A stretch of DNA of 64,000 nt, taken from the NCBI RefSeq assembly GCF_001458735.1, contig NZ_CZQA01000001.1, positions 62,001 through 126,000 on the forward strand. Reading direction: 5' to 3'. Below the pieces are notes generated by a model. The model ran no database searches and was not told the DNA's origin. It saw only the letters and a list, made by a program, of their open reading frames with translations. The position numbers and the translations under genes are program-made. Of the stretch, positions 9,214 through 18,208 are shown piece by piece. Positions within the stretch are counted from its first letter, which is position 1. The number at the start of each line of letters is the position of its first letter. The DNA comes from Candidatus Nitrospira nitrosa (GTDB taxonomy: Bacteria > Nitrospirota > Nitrospiria > Nitrospirales > Nitrospiraceae).

Positions 9214-9837
9214 TTAGGAGGCCGCGATCTGGGAAGGTTTTCCGCGATCCCGCATGAAAAACACAATGGCCCCAACAATGAGCACAGCCGCCACGGGAAC
9301 CATATAAATGTTTAGGTATTTCAAAAATGACTTCGGCTCCCCAACCGAAAACGGGAATTTGGAAACATGCTCTCCCTTTTCCCCTACCTTCACGATGCCG
9401 ACAAATTTCCCGGGCTTCTCAAAGGTATGATTAAAGTCAATAGAACCATTCGCGTAGACTTTTGCCGGAAGATGAAAAACGGTGTCGGCCTCAAGGTTGT
9501 CTTCCGACCCGGTGTCTTTGATAATCCGGACTTCAGCAGGAAGGGTGCGAAGTTCCTGTTCAATATAATCAAGCACGACGATGGTGTGCCCAATTGCAGG
9601 GATGTCTTCACAGAACTGCTTCTGCTGCGTATTCTCCGGCTGGTATCCACTGAAGTGCATCATGTATGGACCGACCGTGAGTTTACACATGTCTTCAGCC
9701 ATGGCCAGTCCGCCGTGAGCGTAGACCTGCGTGGAACTAAAGACGCTCAGGGCACCTACCACACATGCAATTGCCAGCTTAAAATAGATGAAAGGCCTCA
9801 TAAATGATCCCTCTGTGGAAAAGTGAAGTGACTGCAT
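9214..9837 (-). CDS. amoD: AmoD-like periplasmic membrane-anchored protein, copy 1
   Basis: The pattern matches the neighbouring copy: signal peptide ending 'STQVYA', mature start 'HGGLAMAEDMCKLTVGPYMM', then 'HFSGYQPENTQQKQFCEDIP' and 'AIGHTIVVLDYIEQELRTLP', with a C-terminal helix. The two copies share about half of their residues, so they arose by duplication. Two starts are possible: ATG 9837, which has GGAG five bases upstream, and ATG 9801, which gives a shorter signal peptide; I used 9837. It lies between the AmoE-like gene and copy 2 and probably shares their transcript. It belongs to the AmoD/PmoD family on context and motif; no function has been shown by the sequence itself. Confidence 0.7.
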   Translation of the reverse strand: MQSLHFSTEGSFMRPFIYFKLAIACVVGALSVFSSTQVYAHGGLAMAEDMCKLTVGPYMMHFSGYQPENTQQKQFCEDIPAIGHTIVVLDYIEQELRTLPAEVRIIKDTGSEDNLEADTVFHLPAKVYANGSIDFNHTFEKPGKFVGIVKVGEKGEHVSKFPFSVGEPKSFLKYLNIYMVPVAAVLIVGAIVFFMRDRGKPSQIAAS

Positions 9838-9863
9838 AAGATCTCCATTGCTTGTCCAGCTCT

Positions 9864-10451
9864 TCATGAGCGCCGGCGGGACGCCCACCAATTTCGCATT
9901 CGGCTCGACTTCGAGAGTTCATACCCCACCACACCAAGCACCAGTAACAACGCCAATGGCCCTAGAGCCGAACGTCCCAGCTTCGAGTAGTCAACCTGTT
10001 GCACTCGCAGTAAATATGCCGAAGGGCTCAGACCCTCTGCCGTAATAATGAGCTTGTAGAGGCCCTTCTCCAACCGTGCCTCTCCCCTCAGAATCCCATC
10101 TGGATGAGAGACCGGTTTCCAATAGGCCACCGTCTTGGCTTCGTCTTGCTCATTGTCATTGACTCCGCGAATGATCCTGACTCCTACCGGGACTGTACGG
10201 AGCCCAGGATCGACAAGATCCACCACCAGAAAGGTATCACCGACATCCGGAATGTCCGTACAATACTCAGCCTTTGGCTCAATCTGCGGTTGGTAGGCGC
10301 TCAAGTGCACCAAATTCCCACCGACCTTGCGTACGCAGATATCCTCCTCGATGGATACATTGCCGTGCGCAGCGACGAGCCCAGGGCTGGAAACGACTGA
10401 GATCGCAAGGATCAAGAGAGGCACACCAACGCGTGTTATTTGCTTTATCAT
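9864..10451 (-). CDS. AmoD/AmoE-family periplasmic protein, divergent member
   Basis: This is the most divergent of three related proteins in a row. The signal peptide ends 'SSPGLVAA', and the mature form begins 'HGNVSIEEDICVRKVGGNLV'. The family pattern 'HLSAYQPQ...YCTDIPDVGD', then 'LVDPGLRTVPVGVRIIRG', is kept, as is a C-terminal helix ('ALGPLALLLVLGVVGYEL'), followed by a basic tail. By position and divergence it may be the AmoE homologue, but I cannot separate AmoD from AmoE with confidence. It is the first gene of the minus-strand AMO accessory cluster. The ATG has no clear Shine-Dalgarno; a TAGAAT -10-like box lies about 30 bases upstream. Confidence 0.65.
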   Translation of the reverse strand: MIKQITRVGVPLLILAISVVSSPGLVAAHGNVSIEEDICVRKVGGNLVHLSAYQPQIEPKAEYCTDIPDVGDTFLVVDLVDPGLRTVPVGVRIIRGVNDNEQDEAKTVAYWKPVSHPDGILRGEARLEKGLYKLIITAEGLSPSAYLLRVQQVDYSKLGRSALGPLALLLVLGVVGYELSKSSRMRNWWASRRRS

Positions 10452-10801
10452 AACTTAAATAGTTACCGTTTAATATTCTAGGCAATTGGGATCTGAAAAA
10501 TGTACCACCCCGCAAACGACTCTTTCAAGTACTCGATGGTGGCACAATTACACGCTGGCAGGGCTTGGATTCCGCGGTGCCACTGAGTGAGTGGCCTAGA
10601 AGCGTGCGCTCCATTTGAAAAAAGCTGCATCCGCACACCTCCGTACTTGTCCTTTCAAACTCTCATTACGTTTCAATTCTTTCTCCGGAAGTACTCCATT
10701 CCCCCATCAATCAGGCCCTTGCCACACACAGCCGCTCGCAATACTGAGAACTCATTTCATCGACACTGAGAGACAAACTCGAAATGTATCTATTCCTTGG
10801 G
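10452..10801. other. Divergent intergenic region between AMO and bacterioferritin genes
   Basis: The 423 bases between the AmoE-like gene (minus) and the first bacterioferritin (plus) carry no credible gene. Both transcripts must start here: the bacterioferritin promoter lies at 10802-10831, and on the minus strand TTGAAA and TACATT 18 bases apart, or TAGAAT closer to the gene, are weak candidates. Confidence 0.5.
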
Positions 10802-10831
10802 TTGACGGCAACGCTGAGACGTGCTGATAAT
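10802..10831 (+). promoter_or_regulatory. bfr: Candidate sigma-70 promoter of the bacterioferritin pair
   Basis: TTGACG (10802-10807) and GATAAT (10826-10831) are 18 bases apart, and the first bfr start codon is 44 bases downstream of the -10 box. Confidence 0.5.
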
Positions 10832-10874
10832 GAGAACGGACGGCGTGGCTGACACGAACGGGAGGGCATACACC

Positions 10875-11351
10875 ATGAAGGCAAAAGACGGGGTCATCAC
10901 CATTTTAAATAAGATTTTGACCGCAGACCTGACGGCCATTAATCAGTACTTCGTTCATGCCAAGATGTGTGAGAACTGGGGCTATGAACGGCTCCATCGC
11001 AAGGTGCGAGAACGAAGTATTGATGAAATGAAGGATGCCGATGAACTGATCGGTCATATCCTTTATTTGGAAGGGGTCCCGAATGTGCAGCGCATGAACA
11101 CGGTCCAAGTCGGTGAGACCGTCGCAGAGCAACTCAAGTTAGACTTGAAGGCGGAACAGGAGATGCTGGCTCTGGTGAATGAGGGAATCGTCCATTGCAC
11201 AAAAGCAACGGACTTCACGACTCGACATATGTTGGAAGAGATGGCGAAGGATGTCGATGCGCATATCGATTGGATCGAAACTCAGCTGGAAACAATCAAA
11301 CAGGTGGGGCTTGAGAACTACCTCGCTGAACAGATTAAACACGAATCTTGA
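10875..11351 (+). CDS. bfr: Bacterioferritin, ferroxidase-degenerate copy
   Basis: The 158 residues align without gaps to E. coli bacterioferritin ('LTAINQYFVHAKMCENWGYE', 'GLENYLAEQI'). The heme ligand Met52 is present, and so are Glu51, Glu94 and His130 of the diiron centre. Three ferroxidase ligands are changed: Glu18 is Asp, His54 is Asp and Glu127 is Val. It is therefore likely to be a heme-binding, poorly oxidising subunit that co-assembles with the next gene, as reported for paired bacterioferritins in Neisseria and Magnetospirillum. The start at 10875 follows GGGAGGG; the open frame extends upstream without family similarity. Eight bases separate it from the second copy. Iron storage next to 16 heme-binding motifs is a sensible pairing. 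Confidence 0.9.
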   Translation: MKAKDGVITILNKILTADLTAINQYFVHAKMCENWGYERLHRKVRERSIDEMKDADELIGHILYLEGVPNVQRMNTVQVGETVAEQLKLDLKAEQEMLALVNEGIVHCTKATDFTTRHMLEEMAKDVDAHIDWIETQLETIKQVGLENYLAEQIKHES

Positions 11352-11359
11352 GGGGGATC

Positions 11360-11830
11360 ATGAAGGCCAAAGAAGGGGTCCTGGAACAACTCAATCACGT
11401 ACTCACTGCCGAGCTGACCGCAATACATCAGTACCTGTTGCATGCGGGGCTCTGTAAAAACTGGGGATATGAACGACTTCATGAGTATTACAGCCATCTC
11501 GCGAACGACGAAATGCAGCACTCGGCAGGACTCATCCATCATATCCTATACTTGGACGGCACTCCGGAAATGGAGCGTCTTGAATCTGTGACGCTGGGGA
11601 AGGATGTCGTGGCGTTATTTCGGGCTGATCTTGAATTTGAACGTGAAGACGTCGAATTGCTTCGCAAGGGCATTGCACACTGCGCCACAGTCGGCGATTT
11701 CACCACGAGACATCTGCTGGAGCACATGCTTGAGGACACGGAAGGACATATTGATTGGTTCGAGACAAGACTCCGAACCATCGACCAAATCGGGCTGGAA
11801 CGCTTTCTTTCCGAGCAGATCAAGCGGTAG
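11360..11830 (+). CDS. bfr: Bacterioferritin, ferroxidase-competent copy
   Basis: The second bacterioferritin has 156 residues and keeps Glu18, Glu51, Met52, His54, Glu94 and His130. Position 127 is Thr, with Glu at 128 ('EDTEGHIDW'), so the last diiron ligand needs an alignment check. It should store iron as a 24-mer that binds heme at subunit interfaces. It directly follows the first copy and is preceded by AGGGGG, so the two are co-transcribed and probably form a mixed shell. Confidence 0.9.
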   Translation: MKAKEGVLEQLNHVLTAELTAIHQYLLHAGLCKNWGYERLHEYYSHLANDEMQHSAGLIHHILYLDGTPEMERLESVTLGKDVVALFRADLEFEREDVELLRKGIAHCATVGDFTTRHLLEHMLEDTEGHIDWFETRLRTIDQIGLERFLSEQIKR

Positions 11831-12095
11831 GTACCTGTTTGACTTGAACAGTGGCCACCTCTTCAGTTGCGTTACGGAAGAACCAAGACGAGGAGTGGCT
11901 GGTGTCGACATCCATGCCAATCTTGTTTTACTCAGAGCCCATCACTAGCCTTTTAGTAACACCGACGACTCACAAACTTGCCCACCTTTTCCGGCTCCTG
12001 TATGATGAAAATGATTTGAATTGACGCTCAACAAGACAGTACATAGGGGCACAACTCACAGCATTGTCCTCCCCCCCAAAGACATCGTAAGACAC

Positions 12096-12929
12096 ATGGA
12101 TGCCCCATCAGCTCTTCTCGCCTCATCACGCTGGATTCGTTCTGTTAGCCAAGTCGCCGTCCGCCATTTCCCTGGCTCTACTACGCTCGATAGCCATCGA
12201 GCAAGGGACTACGCGATTGCCGCCTTCACCTTCTTCAGCGTGGCAATAAGCTGTGTCATGGAGATCAGTGCCAGCGTTGAACGCCAACAACTCCTCGGAG
12301 TGTTTGCATGGATCTTTCTCGTAACCTTACTGATCGGAGAGAATCGGGAGACTAGAACACAGGTTGCTATTGCGGTCCTCTTTGCCACCATTGGTGAGCA
12401 CTTCGCCTCTATTTACATGGGTGGCTACACCTACCGCTTTGAAAATGTACCCGCCTATGTCCCACCAGGACATGGGATGGTCTATCTGACAGCAGTAGCG
12501 CTGGCACGATCAGCCTTGTTTGTACGGCACCCTGGGAAAATTGCCCTCCTTGTCATCGCCGTCTGGGGCACCTGGTCGCTGTGGGGAGTCAGTGGCTATC
12601 CAAATCGTGGGGATTGGGTTGGAGCCTTGTTGTTTGGAATTTTTTTGGTCTGGCTGCTCATCGGTCGTTCACCGATGGTTTACTTGGCAGCTTTTTTTAT
12701 CACGACCTGGCTTGAATTAATTGGCACGGCCGTTGGGGCCTGGGAATGGGCCACCATCGATCCTCTCTTGGGATGGCCGCAGGGAAATCCCCCGAGCGGC
12801 GCCGGTGCTTGGTACTGTCTCGTCGATGCTGTGGCTATCGGAGGAGCCGGACCAACCTTACGAGGCATGAAATGGCTCGCCCATTGCTACAAGTCCGGAT
12901 GGGGCTTGAAGAGGATCAGCGAATTGTGA
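12096..12929 (+). CDS. Unknown polytopic membrane protein
   Basis: I do not recognise the family. About seven hydrophobic segments are visible (for example 'YAIAAFTFFSVAISCVM', 'LLGVFAWIFLVTLLIG', 'MVYLTAVALARSALFV', 'KIALLVIAVWGTWSLWGV', 'MVYLAAFFITTWLELIGTAV'). Polar residues cluster in 'GEHFASIYMGGYTYRFENVP' and 'WEWATIDPLLGWPQGNPPSG', which could form a pore or cofactor site. The ATG at 12096 is chosen over a TTG at 12021; the ribosome site is weak. It stands between the bacterioferritins and the MOSC gene on the same strand, inside the nitrification cluster, so a role in that metabolism is possible but unproven. Confidence 0.6.
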   Translation: MDAPSALLASSRWIRSVSQVAVRHFPGSTTLDSHRARDYAIAAFTFFSVAISCVMEISASVERQQLLGVFAWIFLVTLLIGENRETRTQVAIAVLFATIGEHFASIYMGGYTYRFENVPAYVPPGHGMVYLTAVALARSALFVRHPGKIALLVIAVWGTWSLWGVSGYPNRGDWVGALLFGIFLVWLLIGRSPMVYLAAFFITTWLELIGTAVGAWEWATIDPLLGWPQGNPPSGAGAWYCLVDAVAIGGAGPTLRGMKWLAHCYKSGWGLKRISEL

Positions 12930-12987
12930 ATCTGTCAGAGCCACACCCTCGATCGTCCCCACGTAACCATATATTAATAACCCTGAC

Positions 12988-13743
12988 ATGAAAGATGCTC
13001 CAAGTGAGGTGCCTGTTGTGAACACGGATCTCAGCGCTAGAGTCATCTCCTTACAGGTCGGCCTCCCACAGCGTATGACCTCAGCAGGTTTTTCGGACCA
13101 GTCTGGTTCGCATCAAGAATGGACGACCGGCTTCTTCAAGAAGTCCACCGACCAATCGATTTGGTTGGGGACACTCAATCTCACGGGTGATGGCCAAGCC
13201 GATCTCATCAATCATGGGGGTCAGGACAAAGCCGTCAACGTCTATCCGCATGAGCATTATTCCTATTGGGGACAAACACTCGGGTTAACGAATCTCCCCA
13301 TGGGAGGCTTTGGGGAAAATTTTACTATACAAGGCCTACTGGAACAGCAGGTGTGCATCGGCGACATCTTTCAACTAGGAGAGGTCATAGTACAAATCTC
13401 TCAACCTCGACAACCCTGCTGGAAATTAGCTCGCTATTGGAGGATCAAGGACCTGGCTGTGCAGGTTCAGGAAACGGGTCGCACTGGATGGTATTTTCGC
13501 GTCCTCAAGGAGGGCCCCGTTCAGGCAGGGAAGAATCTTGTCCTTCAAGAACGCCCCTATCCACGCTGGACCGTGTCAACCGCAAACCAGGTGATGCACC
13601 ACCTAGTCAAAGATCGACAAGCCGCACAGAACTTGGCTGATTGCGAAGCCCTCTCGCCTCGATGGCGAGACAAGCTCAGGCAGCGGGCACTGACTGGAGC
13701 ACCAGAAAATACAGCGCCCCGATTGACTGGACCAGAAAAGTAA
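12988..13743 (+). CDS. MOSC-domain protein (YiiM-like)
   Basis: The 251-residue protein has the YiiM layout: 'WTTGFFKKSTDQSIWLGTLN', 'LINHGGQDKAVNVYPHEHYS', 'MGGFGENFTIQGL' and the molybdenum-cofactor cysteine motif 'SQPRQPCWKLARYW', followed by a helical C-terminal part. MOSC proteins carry a sulfurated molybdenum cofactor; E. coli YiiM reduces N-hydroxylated bases. Its place between AMO and HAO genes suggests protection against hydroxylamine-derived N-hydroxy compounds (inference). It is convergent with cycB and separated from it by a symmetrical terminator. Confidence 0.85.
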   Translation: MKDAPSEVPVVNTDLSARVISLQVGLPQRMTSAGFSDQSGSHQEWTTGFFKKSTDQSIWLGTLNLTGDGQADLINHGGQDKAVNVYPHEHYSYWGQTLGLTNLPMGGFGENFTIQGLLEQQVCIGDIFQLGEVIVQISQPRQPCWKLARYWRIKDLAVQVQETGRTGWYFRVLKEGPVQAGKNLVLQERPYPRWTVSTANQVMHHLVKDRQAAQNLADCEALSPRWRDKLRQRALTGAPENTAPRLTGPEK

Positions 13744-13781
13744 GCCCCCCTCACTGGGCCACATATTTCGCCGCACAAAAG

Positions 13782-13819
13782 CACAAGGCCGTACATCGTG
13801 ATCGATGTACGGCCTTGTG
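13782..13819. terminator. Bidirectional hairpin between MOSC gene and cycB
   Basis: The arms CACAAGGCCGTACATCG (13782-13798) and its perfect complement (13803-13819) enclose a four-base loop. It lies between two convergent genes and has a short T-rich stretch (GCTTTTG) on the minus-strand side, so it should terminate the hao-cyc transcript and perhaps the MOSC transcript. Confidence 0.75.
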
Positions 13820-13851
13820 ACACCACTCCACAATGGAAGACGGAGAGAACC

Positions 13852-14445
13852 TTAATCCTTCTCGTCCTCGTCGTCGTCTGCCTTCTTTTTCACTTCCTTG
13901 ATCACCGGCTTCCCTTGAGCAAGACTTGCATTGAGATCATGCTCGGGAACTTTTTTATGCACCAGATTTTGGTGACAATCGATACAGGTGGCTCCTTCGC
14001 TTTGCATTTTTGCATGCGCAGCCTTGGCTGACGCCCCCGGTGGCTTGGTATTCTTGTGACAGGTCCTACAGGTAAGACTATCCCACTCCTTGAGCTTCAT
14101 CCGTGCACGGAAGGCAGCTTCCGGCCTATGCTCATTGAACTTTTCGATCGTCGAGTAGTCAGTGGTGAATTCCTTGATCAGGAATGGAACTCCATCCACC
14201 ACGTGCGTCCATACTGCTTTATGGAAGTTGGATAATCCCTGCGGGACATGGCAGTCCTTACAACCCGGATCCATACCAATGGCCCCCCAATGTGAGGACT
14301 TCTTTAACTCCTCATAGGGATAGATCTCAGAGTGACAACTGATACAAAACTCGGTCCTAGAGATAGCTGCTTCACCGCCGAAGACTACAGTGATGAACCC
14401 TATCCCCAGAACCGCTCCAGCTATTAAGGTTCCGAGTTTTGGCAT
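13852..14445 (-). CDS. cycB: Tetraheme cytochrome cM552 (NapC/NirT family)
   Basis: An N-terminal membrane anchor ('TLIAGAVLGIGFITVVFGG') precedes four CxxCH motifs at about residues 34, 62, 126 and 154. This is the NapC/NirT layout of cytochrome cM552, which in ammonia oxidizers passes electrons from cytochrome c554 to the quinone pool. The tail after the last heme is rich in Lys, Asp and Glu ('KEVKKKADDDEDEKD'). The gene lies two bases downstream of cycA and is the last gene of haoAB-cycAB, before a strong hairpin. Confidence 0.95.
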   Translation of the reverse strand: MPKLGTLIAGAVLGIGFITVVFGGEAAISRTEFCISCHSEIYPYEELKKSSHWGAIGMDPGCKDCHVPQGLSNFHKAVWTHVVDGVPFLIKEFTTDYSTIEKFNEHRPEAAFRARMKLKEWDSLTCRTCHKNTKPPGASAKAAHAKMQSEGATCIDCHQNLVHKKVPEHDLNASLAQGKPVIKEVKKKADDDEDEKD

Positions 14446-14447
14446 TA

Positions 14448-15176
14448 TTATTCGTCCCCACCCTTATCAGACTTCACCGCTGGCTTTGCGGCCTTTTGAA
14501 ATTCTTCATGGAATTTCGGCATTGGAGGACCAGTGAATGTCCCCGCAAGCTTGAAATGCGTGTGCATTGCCTTGTCGTCTCGCACATACTTCTCAAAATC
14601 AAACGAGTATTTCTTGTCGACGGTCGGTGTGAACGGAGTATAGGGTTTCTTCGCACCCTTCCACGGCGACCCTTCATAATTCAAGTGGCAGGCGTTACAC
14701 TTTTCTTGAAACTCAAAATCCTGCCCGGCTTCAACTAGATTGGCACGCTCTGTGGTTTTCTGCGACTTCTCATAGGCTTCACCGGCTTTCCGGTGAATCT
14801 TACGGTAGTCACTTCCTGCTCCGTGACAGGATTCGCACCCGACGCCGGTTAAGAATTTCTCGGGCTCTTCGATGACGTACCCACCTTCCTTACCGAACCC
14901 ATCGACGTGGCATCCAACGCAATCTTTGTCTTTTGTATAGTCCTTTTTAGGATCAAGCTTGGCCTTGACCATCGCCTCGTCCTTCTTCTTACCTCTGCTG
15001 GGCTTGAGCGACTCCATTGCCTTCCCATGCAGAGTCTTCTCCCAAGCTTCTCCCTCGCCTTTATGGCAGTTAAAGCATTTCTTCCTACCCTCGAACGTCC
15101 CGTCGGCTGAGGCTGTCCCAGCCATGATGAGGAATACCGCTGCAGCGGCCAATCCAGATAAAATGCGGTAATTCAC
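14448..15176 (-). CDS. cycA: Tetraheme cytochrome c554
   Basis: The protein has a signal peptide ending 'GTASA' and four CxxCH motifs (residues 34, 86, 114 and 160), the number and size (242 residues) of cytochrome c554, the direct electron acceptor of hydroxylamine dehydrogenase. It starts with GTG at 15176, preceded by GGAG five bases upstream. The 169 bases between haoB and cycA hold no gene and no convincing terminator, so the two are probably still on one transcript. Confidence 0.95.
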   Translation of the reverse strand: MNYRILSGLAAAAVFLIMAGTASADGTFEGRKKCFNCHKGEGEAWEKTLHGKAMESLKPSRGKKKDEAMVKAKLDPKKDYTKDKDCVGCHVDGFGKEGGYVIEEPEKFLTGVGCESCHGAGSDYRKIHRKAGEAYEKSQKTTERANLVEAGQDFEFQEKCNACHLNYEGSPWKGAKKPYTPFTPTVDKKYSFDFEKYVRDDKAMHTHFKLAGTFTGPPMPKFHEEFQKAAKPAVKSDKGGDE

Positions 15177-15345
15177 GGCATCTCCTTTCCGATAGATATA
15201 GGAATACGCACCCGTTGATTGCTATCCCAATACCAAACAATATGATTGTACAACACTTCCACTTATTTTACTCCGCGCCTCAGACGCGGTTAGTTTACCA
15301 TGAGCAAATTCAGAACTGCTAGCCTGATATTTTTGATTATAAGAC

Positions 15346-16386
15346 TCAGGAAGGATTGTGAGCAGCCGGAATTTTATACACCCAATAGCCGCCATGCTTA
15401 TGGACAAGTTGCAACGCTTCAAAGTCAATGGGCGTTGAATTCATCAGCGGCAACATTTGAGCAAGTAAAATTTTGCCGTTCTTATTCTGGTTGAGGAAAT
15501 AGGCACGGACAACTTTTTCGGAAAGCGACTGAAGTGTATAGGTGTCATAGCCATACTCCTTCATCCAGGCTTTGACCTGATTGGCCAGCCCATGAACGTT
15601 TCCGGTAAGGGGAAAATCCTTGAACGCAATTTCCATGCGATCCGGCCGCAGAAGACCTACTTTATAAAGATCGGTTGGATGAACTACGATATAAGATTCT
15701 CTGGTACCAGCCAATTCGCGAAGCATAGCAGCCCCTTTTGTGGGCTCTGATGAAAGCGCATCAACAAATTGTTGAAACTTTTGCTCTTCCTCCGCAGATC
15801 CCCGGTCACCCCAAAATTGTCGCTCGTACTCGAGAATAATAGGCGTACGATCTTTCCAATATGAGGGGGTGATCAGCGGCTGTCCGAGATGGGACTTAAA
15901 CAGCGTTTCCCGCTCAGACAACAAATGAAGCTGTCGAGAAATGTCCCACCAGGCTAAGATCAGACCATCTTTGGGAACATGTTGGGTGAGATCGTTGCCA
16001 ATAGTGGCCAGCTCGGCAAGCTCTCCTCCCATAAACCCGATCGGCTCGGAGACCAAACCTTCCCAGTTCAACAGGATCGAATTGCCATTGGCCCTCATAG
16101 CACGATAGGCAACGGCAATCGGTTTTTCAACAGACTGAACTCGTAGCTCATATTTACTGATCTTTAAGTCTGGCCAGGAATCTAGCGGAAGGTTTGGGAA
16201 CTTAGATACTCCACCTTCATCAACAAGCTGATAACTGTAGGGAACGGGGGCTGGTTTAAACCAGAGGTAGGAAAACCATCCAAGCAAAACAAGACCTCCC
16301 GTCACCAGGATTACTCCTAGTGACGGGAGGATCTTCTGTGCCCCTGAGGAATGTGACATCGGTTCACTCAGGGACGATGTACCCAA
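15346..16386 (-). CDS. haoB: HaoB protein
   Basis: The 346-residue protein has one N-terminal transmembrane helix ('SLGVILVTGGLVLLGWFSYL') and a large periplasmic part without heme motifs or recognised catalytic signature. Position directly after haoA, with a four-base gap, size and topology identify it as HaoB, which accompanies haoA in ammonia oxidizers and whose role is unknown; assembly or membrane docking of HAO has been suggested. The start is uncertain: TTG at 16386 is next to the haoA stop, while an ATG at 16359 would shorten the protein by nine residues. Confidence 0.85.
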   Translation of the reverse strand: MGTSSLSEPMSHSSGAQKILPSLGVILVTGGLVLLGWFSYLWFKPAPVPYSYQLVDEGGVSKFPNLPLDSWPDLKISKYELRVQSVEKPIAVAYRAMRANGNSILLNWEGLVSEPIGFMGGELAELATIGNDLTQHVPKDGLILAWWDISRQLHLLSERETLFKSHLGQPLITPSYWKDRTPIILEYERQFWGDRGSAEEEQKFQQFVDALSSEPTKGAAMLRELAGTRESYIVVHPTDLYKVGLLRPDRMEIAFKDFPLTGNVHGLANQVKAWMKEYGYDTYTLQSLSEKVVRAYFLNQNKNGKILLAQMLPLMNSTPIDFEALQLVHKHGGYWVYKIPAAHNPS

Positions 16387-16390
16387 CTGA

Positions 16391-18091
16391 CTACTTCTTG
16401 TTCCGCCGCCAACCGGCGAGTGCGAGCGTCCCCGCCAGCATCATGCCCCCGCCGATGCCGCCCAGGGAGATCTTGCCGGTCTCGCTGTCGAGATCCAACA
16501 GACTGCTCTTCATATGGCCTTCCAACTTGGCCACCCGTGCTTGCAGGTCCAACTTCTCCTTCAAGCGCGTATCATCATCCATGATTTCCACATAGGCCCG
16601 GTTCATTGCGGCCCAACCCACCGTGTAGGTATAGCCCCAATACTGGTGCGCCAAGCTCACATGCAACTGCACTAAGTGGTCTTCCGCCATTTCAAACAAC
16701 CGCAACTCATTGGCCGCTGGGTTGTTCCCCTTCGACCAATAAATCTGGAAGAACTTCTCAAACCCATCGGTCTCCGGTGCCGGTGGCGCCGGTCGGTTGG
16801 TCTTCTGACCGGTCAACAGGCCGGCCTTGTACTGCTCTTCCACCACGTGATGCGCTTCATCGTACTTTTCCAAGCCGGAGAAGGTCCCGTTGTCCATGAA
16901 CTCCATCCAGGCTCGGGCATAGGTTTCCGAGTGGCAATTGGTGCAGGTCTTCACCCAGGCATCATTGCGCTTCTCGGCCCAGTCGGTCTTGATGTTCTCC
17001 CGAATCCCCGGCACGAAGGGATAGTTGGCCCAGCGCACTTTCCGCACAATGTTGTGGGCGATCTTGCCTTGATACTCCATGTGGCAGTATTGGCAGGTCG
17101 GCGCGGTCTCGGCCCCCTTGGCCATGGCTTCTTTAATCGGAACATTGAAGTTCCACTTATCTTTATCCCGTTGATACTTCAACCCGTGCTTCGACAGGCT
17201 GTAGGCTTCCCAGTTGTTGTGGTCCGCGCCGCTGTGACACTGGGCGCAGACTTCCGGCTTCCGGGATTCCGCCACATTGAAGTCATGACGGGCATGACAG
17301 GTATCGCACTTGTTCTGATTGACGTGGCAGCCTGTGCAGCCGTCCGCGATTTCCCGCTGCGGCATGCCGGCATAGACTTCCACTTCCACGTTGGCCTTGT
17401 AGTCCAACGCATGCGACGGACGACCCTTGGGCCACTGATCCTTTGGCCAGGTGATCGTATCCCGCTCCGACTCGCGCTCCGCAAACTCTTGCAAGTGGCA
17501 GGCGCCGCAGGTGTCGGCTGTGGCAATCTTGATATCTTTGCGGTGATCCGCCTTGTTCTTCGTATTGATGTCGAAGTGGCAATCGATACAGCCCACTTCC
17601 TTCAACTTCTCGCCTTTGCCCAACTTTCCCAGTGACCGCAGATTCTCTTCCACGGCCTCCAGCTTCGCCTTCTTATAGAAGGTATCGTCCTTCGGAGTCA
17701 GCTTGCGGATCTTGTCCAGGTTCGCATGGGTGCTCTTCTTCCACGCCGCCACCCAGCCTGGGGATTCATCGGTATGGCACTTCACGCACTGCTCGCGACT
17801 CGCCACTTCCTTCACCGCTTGCGGCGGCTTATAGAAGGTGTGCGGGTCAAAATAGCGGCTAAAGGACACCGGCTGCCAATAGTCGCCATATTTCCCCTTC
17901 CCGACTCCTTGGACCGGATCCAGGTACCGCTTCAAAAGCGCTTCGTACAGCTCCTTCGGCGAGGCCGATCGATCGATCTTAAGCGCCTCATAGGTTTCCT
18001 TCGGCACGGTGGGAAAACTTGCCTGCGCCTGGACTGCCGCCAACACGCCGCAGACCACCAGCGCATACTTCACCAGGTGTTTTACCGTCAC
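16391..18091 (-). CDS. haoA: Hydroxylamine dehydrogenase HaoA (octaheme)
   Basis: Eight CxxCH motifs are present, with first cysteines at about residues 102, 168, 195, 252, 262, 282, 333 and 383. The fourth and fifth lie close together ('[16 protein letters not shown]'), as around the catalytic heme P460 of HAO. The tyrosine region '[19 protein letters not shown]' (about 482-500) carries the Tyr that cross-links to P460 in the neighbouring subunit. A signal peptide ends near 'AVQAQA', and a C-terminal helix ('[19 protein letters not shown]') with a basic end suggests membrane attachment. The frame is open to 18151, but GTG 18091 follows GGAAGGAG by seven bases and gives a good signal peptide. 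The enzyme oxidises hydroxylamine in the periplasm and feeds CycA. Own promoter at 18209-18237. Confidence 0.97.
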   Translation of the reverse strand: MTVKHLVKYALVVCGVLAAVQAQASFPTVPKETYEALKIDRSASPKELYEALLKRYLDPVQGVGKGKYGDYWQPVSFSRYFDPHTFYKPPQAVKEVASREQCVKCHTDESPGWVAAWKKSTHANLDKIRKLTPKDDTFYKKAKLEAVEENLRSLGKLGKGEKLKEVGCIDCHFDINTKNKADHRKDIKIATADTCGACHLQEFAERESERDTITWPKDQWPKGRPSHALDYKANVEVEVYAGMPQREIADGCTGCHVNQNKCDTCHARHDFNVAESRKPEVCAQCHSGADHNNWEAYSLSKHGLKYQRDKDKWNFNVPIKEAMAKGAETAPTCQYCHMEYQGKIAHNIVRKVRWANYPFVPGIRENIKTDWAEKRNDAWVKTCTNCHSETYARAWMEFMDNGTFSGLEKYDEAHHVVEEQYKAGLLTGQKTNRPAPPAPETDGFEKFFQIYWSKGNNPAANELRLFEMAEDHLVQLHVSLAHQYWGYTYTVGWAAMNRAYVEIMDDDTRLKEKLDLQARVAKLEGHMKSSLLDLDSETGKISLGGIGGGMMLAGTLALAGWRRNKK

Positions 18092-18208
18092 AGCTCGACT
18101 CCTTCCGTTTGATGGCCAGTGCGCTCTGTCCTTCAACAAACACTCACTCATTGCACGCTTGTATTTACTTACTTCTATTGCGCAAGATTAGAAATAGAAT
18201 GGCGGCGA

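Noticed and set aside
15255..15300. Possible hairpin terminator between haoB and cycA (CCGCG/CGCGG)
   Set aside because: The stem is only five base pairs and no T-run follows.
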